Source: Polaribacter ponticola
GTDB taxonomy: Bacteria; Bacteroidota; Bacteroidia; Flavobacteriales; Flavobacteriaceae
DNA: 64,000 nucleotides
Reading direction: 5' to 3'
Assembly (NCBI RefSeq): GCF_026191475.2
Contig: NZ_JAOSLC020000003.1
Location: forward strand, 2,325,001-2,389,000
Shown: piece after piece, positions 19,196 through 27,366 of the stretch
Position numbering within the stretch: the first letter of the stretch is position 1
Layout: every line of letters begins with the position of its first letter
The notes under the pieces: generated by a model
What the model saw: only the letters and a program-made list of their open reading frames with translations
The model's database searches: none
What the model was told of the DNA's origin: nothing
Translations under genes and position numbers: made by a program

Positions 19196-21211
19196 TTATA
19201 ACAATCCAGCTCTTTTTAACAAAGCATCAGGTTTTGGTTCTTGTCCTCTAAAACGTTTGTATAAAAGCATCGGTTTTTCTGTTCCTCCTTTAGATAATAC
19301 ATTTTCTTTAAACTTTGTAGCCACTTTTTTGTTGAAAATTCCTTTTTCTAAAAAGTATTCAAAAGCATCAGCATCTAAAACTTCTGCCCATTTATAAGAA
19401 TAATAACCGGCAGAATATCCTCCTTGAAAAATATGAGAAAAAGCGGTACTCATACAGTTTTCTGCAACATCAGGATATAATTTTGTGTTTGCAAAAGCCT
19501 TACTTTCAAATTCCTTTACAGATTTTATTTCTGACGGATTTTGACTATGCCAACTCATATCTAATAAACCAAAACTAAGCTGACGTAAAGTTTGCATTCC
19601 TTCATGAAAACTTGCAGATTCTTTAATTTTTTCAACATATTTCATAGGGATAACTTCACCTGTTTCATAATGTTTTGCAAACAACTCTAAAGCTTCTTTT
19701 TCGAAACACCAGTTTTCTAAAACCTGACTTGGTAATTCTACAAAATCCCAAGAAACAGAAGTTCCGGATAAACTGTTGTAAGTAGTGTTTGCTAACATGC
19801 CGTGTAATGCATGTCCAAATTCATGAAACAATGTGGTAACCTCGTTAAACGTTAATAACGATGGTTTTGTTTCGGTTGGTTTTGTAAAATTACAAACGAT
19901 AGAAACATGCGGTCTTTCGTTAATTCCGTTTTTAATTTGTTGCGATTTATATGATGTCATCCACGCTCCATTTCTTTTTCCTTTTCTAGGATGAAAATCG
20001 GCATAAAAAATAGAAACAAAGTTTCCATTTATATCTTTTACATAGTAGGTTTTAACATCTTCGTGGTATTTTTCTATGTTAGAAACTTCTTCGAACTTTA
20101 AATCGAATAATCTATTGGCAATTTCAAAAACACCATCAATTACATTTTCTAATTTAAAATAAGGTTTTAAAATTTCTTGATCTAAATCGAACAATTCTTT
20201 TTTTAACTTTTCTGAGTAATAAGAACCATCCCATTTTTGAAGTTGATCTATACCATCTAATTTTTTAGCATAGTTTTCTAAGTTTTCAAATTCTTTAATA
20301 GCAGCAGGTTTTGCTTTTTCTAATAAATTATTAGAAAACTCAATTACCTTTTCTGGTGTTTCTGCCATTCTTTCTTCTAAAACAAAATGAGCATGCGTCT
20401 TATAACCTAATAAGTTTGCTCTATTATTTCTAAGATTTACAATATCTAAAACAACTTGTTCGTTATTAAATTCGTTGTCTTTAAATGCTTTTTTACCTGA
20501 AGCAATTGCCATTTCTTTACGTAATTCTCTGTTATCTGCATATGTTAAAAACGGAATGTAACTTGGGTAATCTAGCGTAAAAATATAACCTTCTTTTTCT
20601 TTAGATTTTGCAACTTCTTTTGCAGCTTCTTTTACGCTTTCTGGTAAACCTGCTAAATCTTTCTCATTTGTTAAATGCATTTCGAATGCATTGGTTTCTG
20701 CCAAAACATTTTCGCCAAATTTTAAAGATAATTTAGAAAGTTCAGCATCAATTTTACGAAGCTTATTTTTATCATCATCTTCTAAATTTGCTCCATTTCT
20801 AGCAAAACCTTTATATTGTTTGTCTAAAAGTGTTTTTTGCTCTGCAGTTAAATCTAAAGTATCTTTAACATCAAAAACAGACTTTACTCTTTTAAATAAC
20901 GCTTCATTTAGTGTAATGTCATTTCTAAATTCACTTAACCAAGGAGAAATTTCTTGTGCTATTTTCTGAATTTCGTCATTAGTTTCAGCTGAATTTAAGT
21001 TGAAAAAAATACTAGTAATTCTATTTAATTTTTCACCCGTAAAATCTAAAGCAACAGTTGTGTTTTCAAAAGTTGGTTTCTCAGAATTTATTACAATTTC
21101 ATTAATTTCTGCTTTTGCAATTTTAATTGCTTCTTTAATTGCAGGTTTGTAATCTGAATTAGATATTTTTGAGAAAGGTGCTGTATTAAAATCTTGTAAA
21201 AGTGGATTCAT
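19196..21211 (-). CDS. M3 family metallopeptidase (oligopeptidase A / peptidyl-dipeptidase Dcp type)
   Basis: A 671-residue zinc oligopeptidase that trims peptides, for example signal-peptide fragments, in the cytoplasm. The zinc site HEFGHALHG lies at residues 463-471, with the downstream Glu in SWDFVELPSQVLENW acting as third ligand. AWMTSY and FSHIFQGGYSAGYYSYKWAEVLDADAFE are also characteristic of the M3A subfamily. There is no signal peptide and the N-terminus MNPLLQDFNTAPFSKI matches the usual start. The downstream carboxypeptidase-regulatory protein is 5 bases away. A GC-rich inverted repeat lies between this gene and purE. Confidence 0.93.
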   Translation of the reverse strand: MNPLLQDFNTAPFSKISNSDYKPAIKEAIKIAKAEINEIVINSEKPTFENTTVALDFTGEKLNRITSIFFNLNSAETNDEIQKIAQEISPWLSEFRNDITLNEALFKRVKSVFDVKDTLDLTAEQKTLLDKQYKGFARNGANLEDDDKNKLRKIDAELSKLSLKFGENVLAETNAFEMHLTNEKDLAGLPESVKEAAKEVAKSKEKEGYIFTLDYPSYIPFLTYADNRELRKEMAIASGKKAFKDNEFNNEQVVLDIVNLRNNRANLLGYKTHAHFVLEERMAETPEKVIEFSNNLLEKAKPAAIKEFENLENYAKKLDGIDQLQKWDGSYYSEKLKKELFDLDQEILKPYFKLENVIDGVFEIANRLFDLKFEEVSNIEKYHEDVKTYYVKDINGNFVSIFYADFHPRKGKRNGAWMTSYKSQQIKNGINERPHVSIVCNFTKPTETKPSLLTFNEVTTLFHEFGHALHGMLANTTYNSLSGTSVSWDFVELPSQVLENWCFEKEALELFAKHYETGEVIPMKYVEKIKESASFHEGMQTLRQLSFGLLDMSWHSQNPSEIKSVKEFESKAFANTKLYPDVAENCMSTAFSHIFQGGYSAGYYSYKWAEVLDADAFEYFLEKGIFNKKVATKFKENVLSKGGTEKPMLLYKRFRGQEPKPDALLKRAGLL

Positions 21212-21233
21212 TATGTTTTATTTCTATGTCAGG

Positions 21234-21278
21234 TCGAGCGCAGTCGAGACCTAAATATAACCTCTCGACTGCGCTCGA
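21234..21278. repeat. GC-rich inverted repeat (REP-like)
   Basis: Two perfect 16-bp arms, TCGAGCGCAGTCGAGA (21234-21249) and its complement (21263-21278), separated by 13 AT-rich bases, lie between purE and the M3 peptidase gene. The arms are far more GC-rich than the surroundings. Related short palindromes are scattered through many Flavobacteriaceae genomes. A near-copy of one arm occurs inside pabB at 14151-14165. It may also act as a transcription terminator for purE, but it has no strong T tail. Confidence 0.8.
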
Positions 21279-21290
21279 GGTAATAAAAAA

Positions 21291-21770
21291 CTATTTTTTA
21301 ACTCTTTCTGAAGCTTTTTCAACCTTTAATTTTAATTCTTCTTTGTAGGCAATTATTTTATTTAAAACTTCTTCGTTTGAAGCGCCAATAATTTGTGCAG
21401 CTAAAATACCTGCATTTTTTGCACCATCTAAAGCAACAGTTGCAACAGGTACGCCACCAGGCATTTGTAAAATTGATAAAACAGAATCCCAACCATCTAT
21501 AGAATTTCTACTTTTTACAGGAACACCAATAATTGGTAACGGACTCATAGAAGCTACCATTCCTGGTAAATGCGCAGCGCCACCAGCACCAGCAATAATT
21601 ACTTGAATACCTCTTTTATGTGCATTTTTAGAATAATCAACTAATTTTTCTGGAGTTCTGTGAGCAGACACAATATCTACCTCAATTTTAATATTAAAAC
21701 TCTCTAAAATATCTATTGCTTCTTGCATTATTGGAAGATCAGAATCACTTCCCATTATTATTCCTACCAT
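21291..21770 (-). CDS. purE: 5-(carboxyamino)imidazole ribonucleotide mutase
   Basis: PurE class I converts N5-CAIR to CAIR in purine synthesis, acting after PurK. The product (159 residues from 21770) has GIIMGSDSDLPIMQEA, VDIVSAHRTPEKLVDY (catalytic His), IAGAGGAAHLPGMVAS and MPGGVPVATVALDGAKNAG. The frame is open up to 21815, but the extra residues are encoded by an interspersed repeat (21787-21861). Homologues begin at the VGIIMGS strand, so I use 21770; 21791 is a possible alternative inside the repeat. purK lies directly upstream, so the order is purK-purE, with the repeat between them. Confidence 0.95.
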   Translation of the reverse strand: MVGIIMGSDSDLPIMQEAIDILESFNIKIEVDIVSAHRTPEKLVDYSKNAHKRGIQVIIAGAGGAAHLPGMVASMSPLPIIGVPVKSRNSIDGWDSVLSILQMPGGVPVATVALDGAKNAGILAAQIIGASNEEVLNKIIAYKEELKLKVEKASERVKK

Positions 21771-21786
21771 ATTTTTATTTTGTACT

Positions 21787-21861
21787 GTCATTGCGAGGAG
21801 TTTGTGACAAAGCAATCTGTTTTTTATTTCAGAGATTACTTCGTTTATACTCGTAATGACG
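21787..21861. repeat. Interspersed palindromic repeat, GTCATTGCGAG type
   Basis: The left end GTCATTGCGAG pairs with the right end CTCGTAATGAC with one mismatch. Inner arms ACAAAGCAATCT and AGATTACTTCGT also pair. The whole forms a long imperfect hairpin of about 75 bases in the purK-purE gap and reaches the 5' end of the purE frame. Elements with these ends are abundant in Bacteroidota genomes. It could be a non-autonomous mobile element, or it could shape the purK-purE messenger. Confidence 0.75.
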
Positions 21862-21863
21862 TA

Positions 21864-23021
21864 TTATTTACTAATAACTCTAATTGTTTCTTTAACTTTT
21901 TGTGCTACTTTTCTTGCTTTATCAATATCCTTATTTACAATAGTAACATGGCCCATTTTTCTAAAAGGACGTGTTTCTTTCTTGCCATAAATATGAGGTG
22001 TAACACCATCAATTTTTAAAATATCATTTAAGTTTTTGTAAAATACATCGCCAGAAAAACCTTCTTCGCCTACTAAATTCACCATAATTCCGGCAACTTT
22101 ACTTTCAGTATTTCCTAAAGGAAGATTTAAAATGGATCTTATATGTTGTTCAAATTGATTGGTATAACTAGCTTCAATTGAATAATGACCAGAATTGTGT
22201 GGTCTTGGAGCAACTTCGTTTACTAATATCTCATTTGTTTCTGTTTGAAACATTTCTACAGCCAATAAACCAACAAAATCTAAATCATTTACAACTTTTA
22301 AGGCAACTTCTTGTGCTTTTTTAGCAACCGATTTTTTAATTCTTGCCGGACAAATTACATATTCTACTTGATTAGCTTCTGGATGAAATTCCATTTCTAC
22401 AACAGGATATGTTTTTGTTTCACCATCAGAATTTCTAGCAACAATAACTGCTAATTCGTTTTTAAACGGAATTAACTGTTCTGTAATACATTCTACATTT
22501 GGTAAAGATTCTAAATCGGCAAAATTTCTTACAACTTTTACACCATTTCCATCATAGCCAAAACGTGCAGCTTTCCAAACAAAAGGAAAATTAATAACTT
22601 CAGTTTCTAAGCAAATTACCAACTCTTCTAAATAAGCAAAATGAGAAAAAGGTGCTGTTGGAATTTTATGATCAAAATAAAAGTTTTTTTGATTTGCTTT
22701 ACTTTGTATCGTTCGTAAGTTTTTTGGCTTCGGATAAATAGTTAAACCCTCTTCTTCTAACTTGTCTAAAGCATCAATATTTACGTTTTCTATTTCTATG
22801 GTTAAAACATCTACTGTTTTACCAAAGTTATAAACCGCATCAAAATCTAATAAATCGCCAATAACAAAATTGTTGCATATATCTGCACAAGGTGCATTTT
22901 TATTGCTTTCTAAAATTGAGGTGTAAATATCGAATTTTTGTGTTTCAGTAAGAATCATTCTCCCTAACTGACCACCACCTAAAATACCTAATTTAAAATC
23001 TGAAGAAAAATAGTTTTTCAC
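21864..23021 (-). CDS. purK: 5-(carboxyamino)imidazole ribonucleotide synthase
   Basis: PurK is an ATP-grasp enzyme that carboxylates AIR to N5-CAIR with bicarbonate. The 385 residues show LGILGGGQLGRMI at the N-terminus and FPFVWKAARFGYDGNGV in the ATP-grasp region. VNEVAPRPHNSGHYSIEA carries the metal ligands and substrate contacts. It is followed by purE, its pathway partner, after about 93 bases that hold a palindromic repeat. The start at 23021 is supported by the conserved N-terminal strand 11 residues later. Confidence 0.95.
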   Translation of the reverse strand: MKNYFSSDFKLGILGGGQLGRMILTETQKFDIYTSILESNKNAPCADICNNFVIGDLLDFDAVYNFGKTVDVLTIEIENVNIDALDKLEEEGLTIYPKPKNLRTIQSKANQKNFYFDHKIPTAPFSHFAYLEELVICLETEVINFPFVWKAARFGYDGNGVKVVRNFADLESLPNVECITEQLIPFKNELAVIVARNSDGETKTYPVVEMEFHPEANQVEYVICPARIKKSVAKKAQEVALKVVNDLDFVGLLAVEMFQTETNEILVNEVAPRPHNSGHYSIEASYTNQFEQHIRSILNLPLGNTESKVAGIMVNLVGEEGFSGDVFYKNLNDILKIDGVTPHIYGKKETRPFRKMGHVTIVNKDIDKARKVAQKVKETIRVISK

Positions 23022-23074
23022 TTGTAAAGTTGTTGTGTTTATACAAAAATAAGCATCTAAAGCATAAGAAACTA

Positions 23075-23491
23075 CTAAAAATTACTGATTCGAATTGTGC
23101 TACCAGTTTTTATTACTCTATACTCAATTGCAGGGCATTGGTACCCGTCTGTTTGTGGTGCTCCTCCAAAATCTACGCTATATTTACTTTCGTCGCAAAT
23201 ACACTGTAAAATTCGATTGCTAAAAGACATTGGGTTGCTGCAATCATTAGTAGGGCACAATCTATCAAAAGCAACAAAATCTGTCCCGTTTTTATTAAAA
23301 AGTAAAATTCCTTTATTGCCACCAGAAAGTTTAGCAAAACCTCCAGGAGTTTGGGCGTTTATTAACTCTGGGTTATTTAAATCTGTAACTAAATTTAAGG
23401 GTAAAGTTTGTATACAATTAGCTAAATTACTTGTGTCAGAACAGTTTATAAACAAAGAAATACATAGTAAAGACAATATTTTTTTTAACAT
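23075..23491 (-). CDS. Rieske-like lipoprotein lacking the histidine ligands
   Basis: A 138-residue predicted lipoprotein (lipobox LFINC, Cys 17). The C-terminal half follows the Rieske layout. C79-P-T81 stands where C-x-H is expected. Fifteen residues later C97-I-C99-D100 ESKY stands where CPCHGS-F is expected, followed by VDFGGAPQTDGYQCPAIEY, which resembles the GP-PL-Y ending. Both iron-binding His residues are replaced (Thr81, Asp100) while the ligand Cys positions remain. A [2Fe-2S] cluster of the usual kind is therefore unlikely, and the cysteines may form disulfides. Role unknown; probably attached to a periplasm-facing membrane. It sits upstream of purK with 53 bases between. Confidence 0.7.
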   Translation of the reverse strand: MLKKILSLLCISLFINCSDTSNLANCIQTLPLNLVTDLNNPELINAQTPGGFAKLSGGNKGILLFNKNGTDFVAFDRLCPTNDCSNPMSFSNRILQCICDESKYSVDFGGAPQTDGYQCPAIEYRVIKTGSTIRISNF

Positions 23492-23539
23492 TATAGTTTT
23501 CGGTTTTTATAAAAACGATGACAAGTTACAAATATTTTG

Positions 23540-23547
23540 TACATTTG
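23540..23547 (+). promoter_or_regulatory. Possible -7 element for greA
   Basis: TACATTTG matches the Bacteroidota -7 consensus TAnnTTTG. No good -33 TTG is seen at the right distance. It lies 130 bases upstream of greA, implying a leader that contains the AATCTCA/TGAGATT hairpin at about 23553-23585. Confidence 0.35.
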
Positions 23548-23676
23548 TAATCTAATCTCATTCCTGTAAAGGGTTTGAGATTTTTAAATTTAACCCATAG
23601 TAGGTTTTAAAGTAAACAGTTTTATCTTTTTTTATGAATTAATATAAAGAAATGATAAACTTTAAAAAAGAAAAGA

Positions 23677-24150
23677 ATGAGTGATATATCTTATTATTCT
23701 CCAGAAGGATTAAAGAAATTGAAGGATGAATTGGCGCAACTAGAACAAGTTGAACGACCAAGAGTAACGCAAGAAATTGCAGATGCAAGAGATAAAGGAG
23801 ATTTAAGTGAAAATGCAGAATACCATGCAGCAAAAGAGGAACAATCTCACTTAGAATTTAAAATAGCCAAATTAAAAAACGTAGTTTCAAATGCACGTAT
23901 TTTAGATGAAAGTCAATTAGATACTTCTAAAATATTGATTCACTCTAATGTGAAAATTAAAAACACAACTAACGGAATGGAGTTTACTTACAGGTTAGTC
24001 GCAGATTCTGAAACAGATGTTAGAAACGGAAAATTATCTGTAAACTCACCTATTGGTAAAGGTTTGTTAGGTAAACAAGTAGGGGATATTGCAGAAATTA
24101 ATGTTCCTAACGGAATTATGAAATTCGAAATTGTAGAAATTTCTAGATAA
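23677..24150 (+). CDS. greA: Transcription elongation factor GreA
   Basis: GreA binds the secondary channel of RNA polymerase and stimulates cleavage of backtracked RNA. The 157 residues have the N-terminal antiparallel coiled coil (1-75) with the acidic tip ARDKGDLSENAEYHAAKEEQ. The C-terminal FKBP-like domain ends INSPIGKGLLGKQVGDIAEI-like, here VNSPIGKGLLGKQVGD. The start at MSDISYYSPEGLKKLKDEL is standard. A strong intrinsic terminator follows, then a HIT protein gene. Confidence 0.95.
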   Translation: MSDISYYSPEGLKKLKDELAQLEQVERPRVTQEIADARDKGDLSENAEYHAAKEEQSHLEFKIAKLKNVVSNARILDESQLDTSKILIHSNVKIKNTTNGMEFTYRLVADSETDVRNGKLSVNSPIGKGLLGKQVGDIAEINVPNGIMKFEIVEISR

Positions 24151-24172
24151 AGATTTATTAAATATAGTTTTT

Positions 24173-24204
24173 AAACGCTTTGCATTTGCAAAGCGTTTTT
24201 TATT
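24173..24204 (+). terminator. Intrinsic terminator of greA
   Basis: A perfect 12-bp palindrome AAACGCTTTGCA/TGCAAAGCGTTT with a two-base centre is followed by a T-rich tail at 24194-24206. It lies 22 bases after the greA stop. The HIT gene starts 35 bases beyond, so its transcription is either read-through or from a promoter overlapping the terminator. Confidence 0.85.
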
Positions 24205-24239
24205 TTTACAAAACAATTGAATTTACAAAACAGAAAAAA

Positions 24240-24629
24240 ATGAGTGTTTTCACAAAAATAATTACAGGAGAAATACCAAGTTATAAAGTAGCAGAAGATG
24301 ATAATTTTATTGCTTTTTTAGATATCAATCCAAATGCAAAAGGACATACTTTAGTTGTGTCTAAAAAAGAAGAAGACAAAATTTTTGATTTATCTAAAGA
24401 AGAATACAACTCTTTAATGGATTTTTCTTACAGAGTTGCAAAAGCAATAGAGAAAACAATTGCTTGTAAAAGAGTTGGAATGAGTGTAATTGGTTTAGAA
24501 GTACCTCATGTTCATGTTCATTTAATTCCTTTAAATGCAATGGCAGATATTCAGTTTTCGCAAAAAGTAAAATTGTCTAATGAAGAGTTTATTGCTTTAG
24601 CAGAAAGTATTTCAAAGAATTTTGAATAA
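24240..24629 (+). CDS. HIT family nucleotide hydrolase/transferase
   Basis: A 129-residue histidine-triad protein. MSVFTKIITGEIPSYKVAED is the typical start, so I use 24240 rather than the upstream methionine, which lies in the terminator hairpin. FLDINPNAKGHTLVVSKKE and the catalytic triad HVHVHLIPL follow in the usual order. HIT proteins hydrolyse nucleoside phosphoramidates or dinucleoside polyphosphates. The physiological substrate is not evident. The next gene begins immediately at the stop codon. Confidence 0.93.
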   Translation: MSVFTKIITGEIPSYKVAEDDNFIAFLDINPNAKGHTLVVSKKEEDKIFDLSKEEYNSLMDFSYRVAKAIEKTIACKRVGMSVIGLEVPHVHVHLIPLNAMADIQFSQKVKLSNEEFIALAESISKNFE

Positions 24630-24812
24630 ATGAAAAAGTGGATTAAAGTTGGCTTAATTTGGGCAATAATTATGTTTTTGTTAATGGTCTTTGTTTTTCC
24701 TTATTTTAATAATGAAGAAATTACAAAAAATGGAGTTTTATCAGGTTTAATTATTTGGACTTTAGCTGGTTTAGTTTTTGGTTTTGTAATGAGGAAAAGG
24801 TATAAAGATTAA
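24630..24812 (+). CDS. Small two-helix membrane protein
   Basis: A 60-residue protein with two hydrophobic segments (about residues 6-25 and 36-53), separated by FNNEEITKNG and ending in the basic RKRYKD, which places the C-terminus in the cytoplasm by the positive-inside rule. The ATG directly follows the HIT stop codon, so translation is coupled. The TAA overlaps by four bases with the stop of the convergent histidine kinase gene. No family recognised with certainty. Confidence 0.65.
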   Translation: MKKWIKVGLIWAIIMFLLMVFVFPYFNNEEITKNGVLSGLIIWTLAGLVFGFVMRKRYKD

Positions 24813-25960
24813 ATTTTATCTAACAAAATTTCAAACGTAGTTCCTTTTTCTAATTCAGATTTTTTTACAAATATTTTGCCTTTATGGTAATCTTCCACAA
24901 TTCTTTTAGAAAGTGATAAACCTAATCCCCAACCACGTTTTTTTGTAGTAAAACCAGGTTTAAATATTTGTTTAAAAAGTTTTTTAGGCATTCCTTTTCC
25001 TGTATCAGAAATGGTAATTTTTACTTTTTTAGCATCACTTTCTATTTTTAAATTTAATTCGCCTTTTCCTAACATTGCATCAATTGCATTCTTTATTAAG
25101 TTCTCTATTACCCAACCAAATAATTCTGTATTTATTTTTGTGTAAATTTCAGTATCAGAAGAAGAGAAAGAAAACGAAATTTGTTTAGAACTACGAGATT
25201 CTAAATAATCGAAAGCCTGTTTTGTAATGTCTACAATATTTTCTTTTTTAAGTTCTGGCACAGAACCTATTTTAGAAAAACGATTTGCAATTGTATTTAA
25301 TCGATGTACATCTTTTTCTATTTCTTCAATATAGGTTTCATCAACTTTTTCCATTTTTAAAATAGCAATCCAACCTAAAAGAGAAGATAAAGGTGTACCT
25401 ATTTGATGCGCAGTTTCTTTGGCCATTCCTGTCCAAAGTTTATTTGTTTCTGCAGCTTTGTTAGAACTGTAGAATAAATAAATTACAGCTATAAATAGCA
25501 CTAGAATTAGCAATAAAGCTAAAGGGTAATAGGTGAGTTTGTTTAATAAATCTGAATCTTTATAGTAAATATATTGTTTGTTTTTTCCATCATAACTAAT
25601 TTCAATAGGCTCGTTTTCAATTTTCATTATTGCCAATTGATTTTCTAAATATTCAGGATTTAGAGATTTTATAGAATCTAAGTTTTGAATGTTTAAAACA
25701 ATACCTTTATCATCTACCAAAATCATAGGAACAGTGCTGTTGTTCTCAATAACTTTTAAGGGTAAGCTTACACTTGCGTTTAAATCTGTATTTGTTGCTA
25801 TTTCTTTTTGTGCAGCAGCTAAAATTTCCATTTTAACCCGTTCAGCTTGTTTAAATTTTTGAAAGAAAGTATAAGTATTCCAGAGTATTAAACTAACAAT
25901 TACAATAGAAATAAGAACTGTAATTCGTTTAAATAAAAGAGTATTAGATAAAATGTTCAT
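24809..25960 (-). CDS. Sensor histidine kinase
   Basis: A membrane histidine kinase of about 383 residues. There is an N-terminal transmembrane helix, a periplasmic or sensor segment of about 110 residues (VPMILVDDKGIVLNI), and a second helix (LALLLILVLFIAVIYLFYSS). The HisKA region contains AKETAHQIGTPLSSLLGW with the phosphoacceptor His, and the HATPase domain contains NLIKNAIDAM, DTGKGMPKKL and GWGLGLSLSKRIVEDYH. A methionine 12 codons upstream is possible, but MNILSNTLLFKRI gives a normal membrane start. No response regulator is adjacent. It diverges from the flavin reductase. Confidence 0.9.
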   Translation of the reverse strand: MNILSNTLLFKRITVLISIVIVSLILWNTYTFFQKFKQAERVKMEILAAAQKEIATNTDLNASVSLPLKVIENNSTVPMILVDDKGIVLNIQNLDSIKSLNPEYLENQLAIMKIENEPIEISYDGKNKQYIYYKDSDLLNKLTYYPLALLLILVLFIAVIYLFYSSNKAAETNKLWTGMAKETAHQIGTPLSSLLGWIAILKMEKVDETYIEEIEKDVHRLNTIANRFSKIGSVPELKKENIVDITKQAFDYLESRSSKQISFSFSSSDTEIYTKINTELFGWVIENLIKNAIDAMLGKGELNLKIESDAKKVKITISDTGKGMPKKLFKQIFKPGFTTKKRGWGLGLSLSKRIVEDYHKGKIFVKKSELEKGTTFEILLDKI

Positions 25961-26039
25961 TAAAACAAATATAAAGGTTTCTTGTATATAACTCATTTGA
26001 AGATTTGATAGTATCTTTACCTACCTAAATTTTTTATTG

Positions 26040-26900
26040 ATGCTTACAATCGACCCAAAAGAAATACCAACTGCAAAATTACATGGTTATTTACTAGGTG
26101 CAATTGCACCAAGACCAATTGCTTTTGCAAGTACTATTGATACAGATGGTAATCCTAATTTGTCTCCTTTCTCATTTTTTAATGTTTTTGGGGCAAATCC
26201 GCCAATTATGATTTTTTCTCCTGCAAGAAGAGTAAGAGATAACACAACAAAACACACTTTAGAAAATGCATTAGCTACTAAAGAAGTGGTTATAAATGTG
26301 GTAAATTTTGATATTGTACAACAAATGTCTTTAAGTAGTACCGAATATCCAGAAGGTGTAAATGAGTTTGAAAAAGCAGGTTTTACAATGGTAAAGTCTG
26401 ATGTTATAAAACCATTTAGAGTTAAAGAATCTCCTGTACAATTTGAATGTAAAGTAAAGGATGTTATTTTTACTGGTGATGAAGGTGGAGCAGGAAACTT
26501 AATTGTTTGTGAAGTTGTAAAACTGCATGTTTCTGAAGATGTTTTAGCAGATGACGGCAATATAGATCAGCATAAAATAGATTTAGTTGCAAGAGCAGGA
26601 GGTAGCTATTATACAAGGGCTAGAGATGGTTTTTTCGAAATTCCGAAACCAATTTCTACATTAGGTATTGGTATAGATTCTATTGATGCCGAAATTAGAA
26701 ATAGCACGGTTTTAACTGGTAATAATTTAGGAATGTTAGGTAATGTAGAGCAACTACCAGACAGTAAAACTGTTGATAACTTTGGGAAAGAACATCCTGA
26801 ATTTATTGGGTTAGAAATGGTAAAAAAACATACATTTGCCCAAGAGTATTTAAGTAAAAATGATGTAGAAAGTGCTTGGAAAGTACTTTTATTAAAATAG
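26040..26900 (+). CDS. Flavin reductase family protein (FMN-binding split barrel)
   Basis: A 286-residue protein with the flavin reductase-like split-barrel domain. GYLLGAIAPRPIAFASTID, NLSPFSFFNVFGANPP and RDNTTKHTLENALATKEVVINVV are hallmark segments for FMN binding. The C-terminal 90 residues are an extension present in bacteroidetal homologues. The first base of the frame is a TTG at 26037, but the ATG three bases later is preferable. A TATCTTTA box upstream (about 26012) may be its -7 element. It is followed 5 bases later by the DUF3127 gene. Confidence 0.9.
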   Translation: MLTIDPKEIPTAKLHGYLLGAIAPRPIAFASTIDTDGNPNLSPFSFFNVFGANPPIMIFSPARRVRDNTTKHTLENALATKEVVINVVNFDIVQQMSLSSTEYPEGVNEFEKAGFTMVKSDVIKPFRVKESPVQFECKVKDVIFTGDEGGAGNLIVCEVVKLHVSEDVLADDGNIDQHKIDLVARAGGSYYTRARDGFFEIPKPISTLGIGIDSIDAEIRNSTVLTGNNLGMLGNVEQLPDSKTVDNFGKEHPEFIGLEMVKKHTFAQEYLSKNDVESAWKVLLLK

Positions 26901-26905
26901 AAATT

Positions 26906-27274
26906 ATGGAAGTTATTGGTAAAGTAAAATTAATTGGAGAAGTACAAACATTTGGTTCTAACGGATTTAGAAAAAGAGAATTAGTTGTTACTACAGATGA
27001 ACAATACCCTCAAATGATAATGGTGGAGTTTGTGCAAGATAAATGTGATTTATTAAACAGTTATGCAGTTGGGCAAGATGTAAAAGTATCTATTAATTTA
27101 AGAGGTAGAGAGTGGATTAATCCACAAGGTGAAGCTAAATACTTTAATTCTATTCAAGGATGGAGAATAGAAAACTTGTCTCAAGGAAATCAAGCTCAAA
27201 ATTTACCACCAGTAGATCAATTTCAGCCAGCTGCTAATGTTTCTGGTGCTGAGCCAGACGATTTACCATTTTAG
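26906..27274 (+). CDS. DUF3127 family protein, single-stranded DNA-binding-like fold
   Basis: A 122-residue DUF3127 protein. Residues 1-95 look like an OB-fold similar to SSB (MEVIGKVKLIGEVQTFG, FRKRELVVTTDEQYPQ, VKVSINLRGREW). A flexible Gln/Asn/Pro linker follows, then the acidic tip GAEPDDLPF, which mimics the SSB C-terminal peptide that recruits DNA repair proteins. I infer a nucleic-acid-binding role. The start at 26906 is preferred over 26876, which would overlap the flavin reductase end. A bidirectional terminator follows. Confidence 0.85.
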   Translation: MEVIGKVKLIGEVQTFGSNGFRKRELVVTTDEQYPQMIMVEFVQDKCDLLNSYAVGQDVKVSINLRGREWINPQGEAKYFNSIQGWRIENLSQGNQAQNLPPVDQFQPAANVSGAEPDDLPF

Positions 27275-27316
27275 TGTTAAAATAAATTCTAAAGGTTTTA
27301 ATTTTAGAGATAAAAT

Positions 27317-27354
27317 AAAAAGAGAGAATTCAATTAAGAATTCTCTCTTTTTAT
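27317..27354. terminator. Bidirectional intrinsic terminator
   Basis: A 13-bp perfect stem AAAGAGAGAATTC/GAATTCTCTCTTT with a six-base loop has an A run before it and a T run after it. It lies between the convergent DUF3127 and DUF1456 genes and can stop both transcripts. Confidence 0.85.
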
Positions 27355-27366
27355 TTATCAATAACT

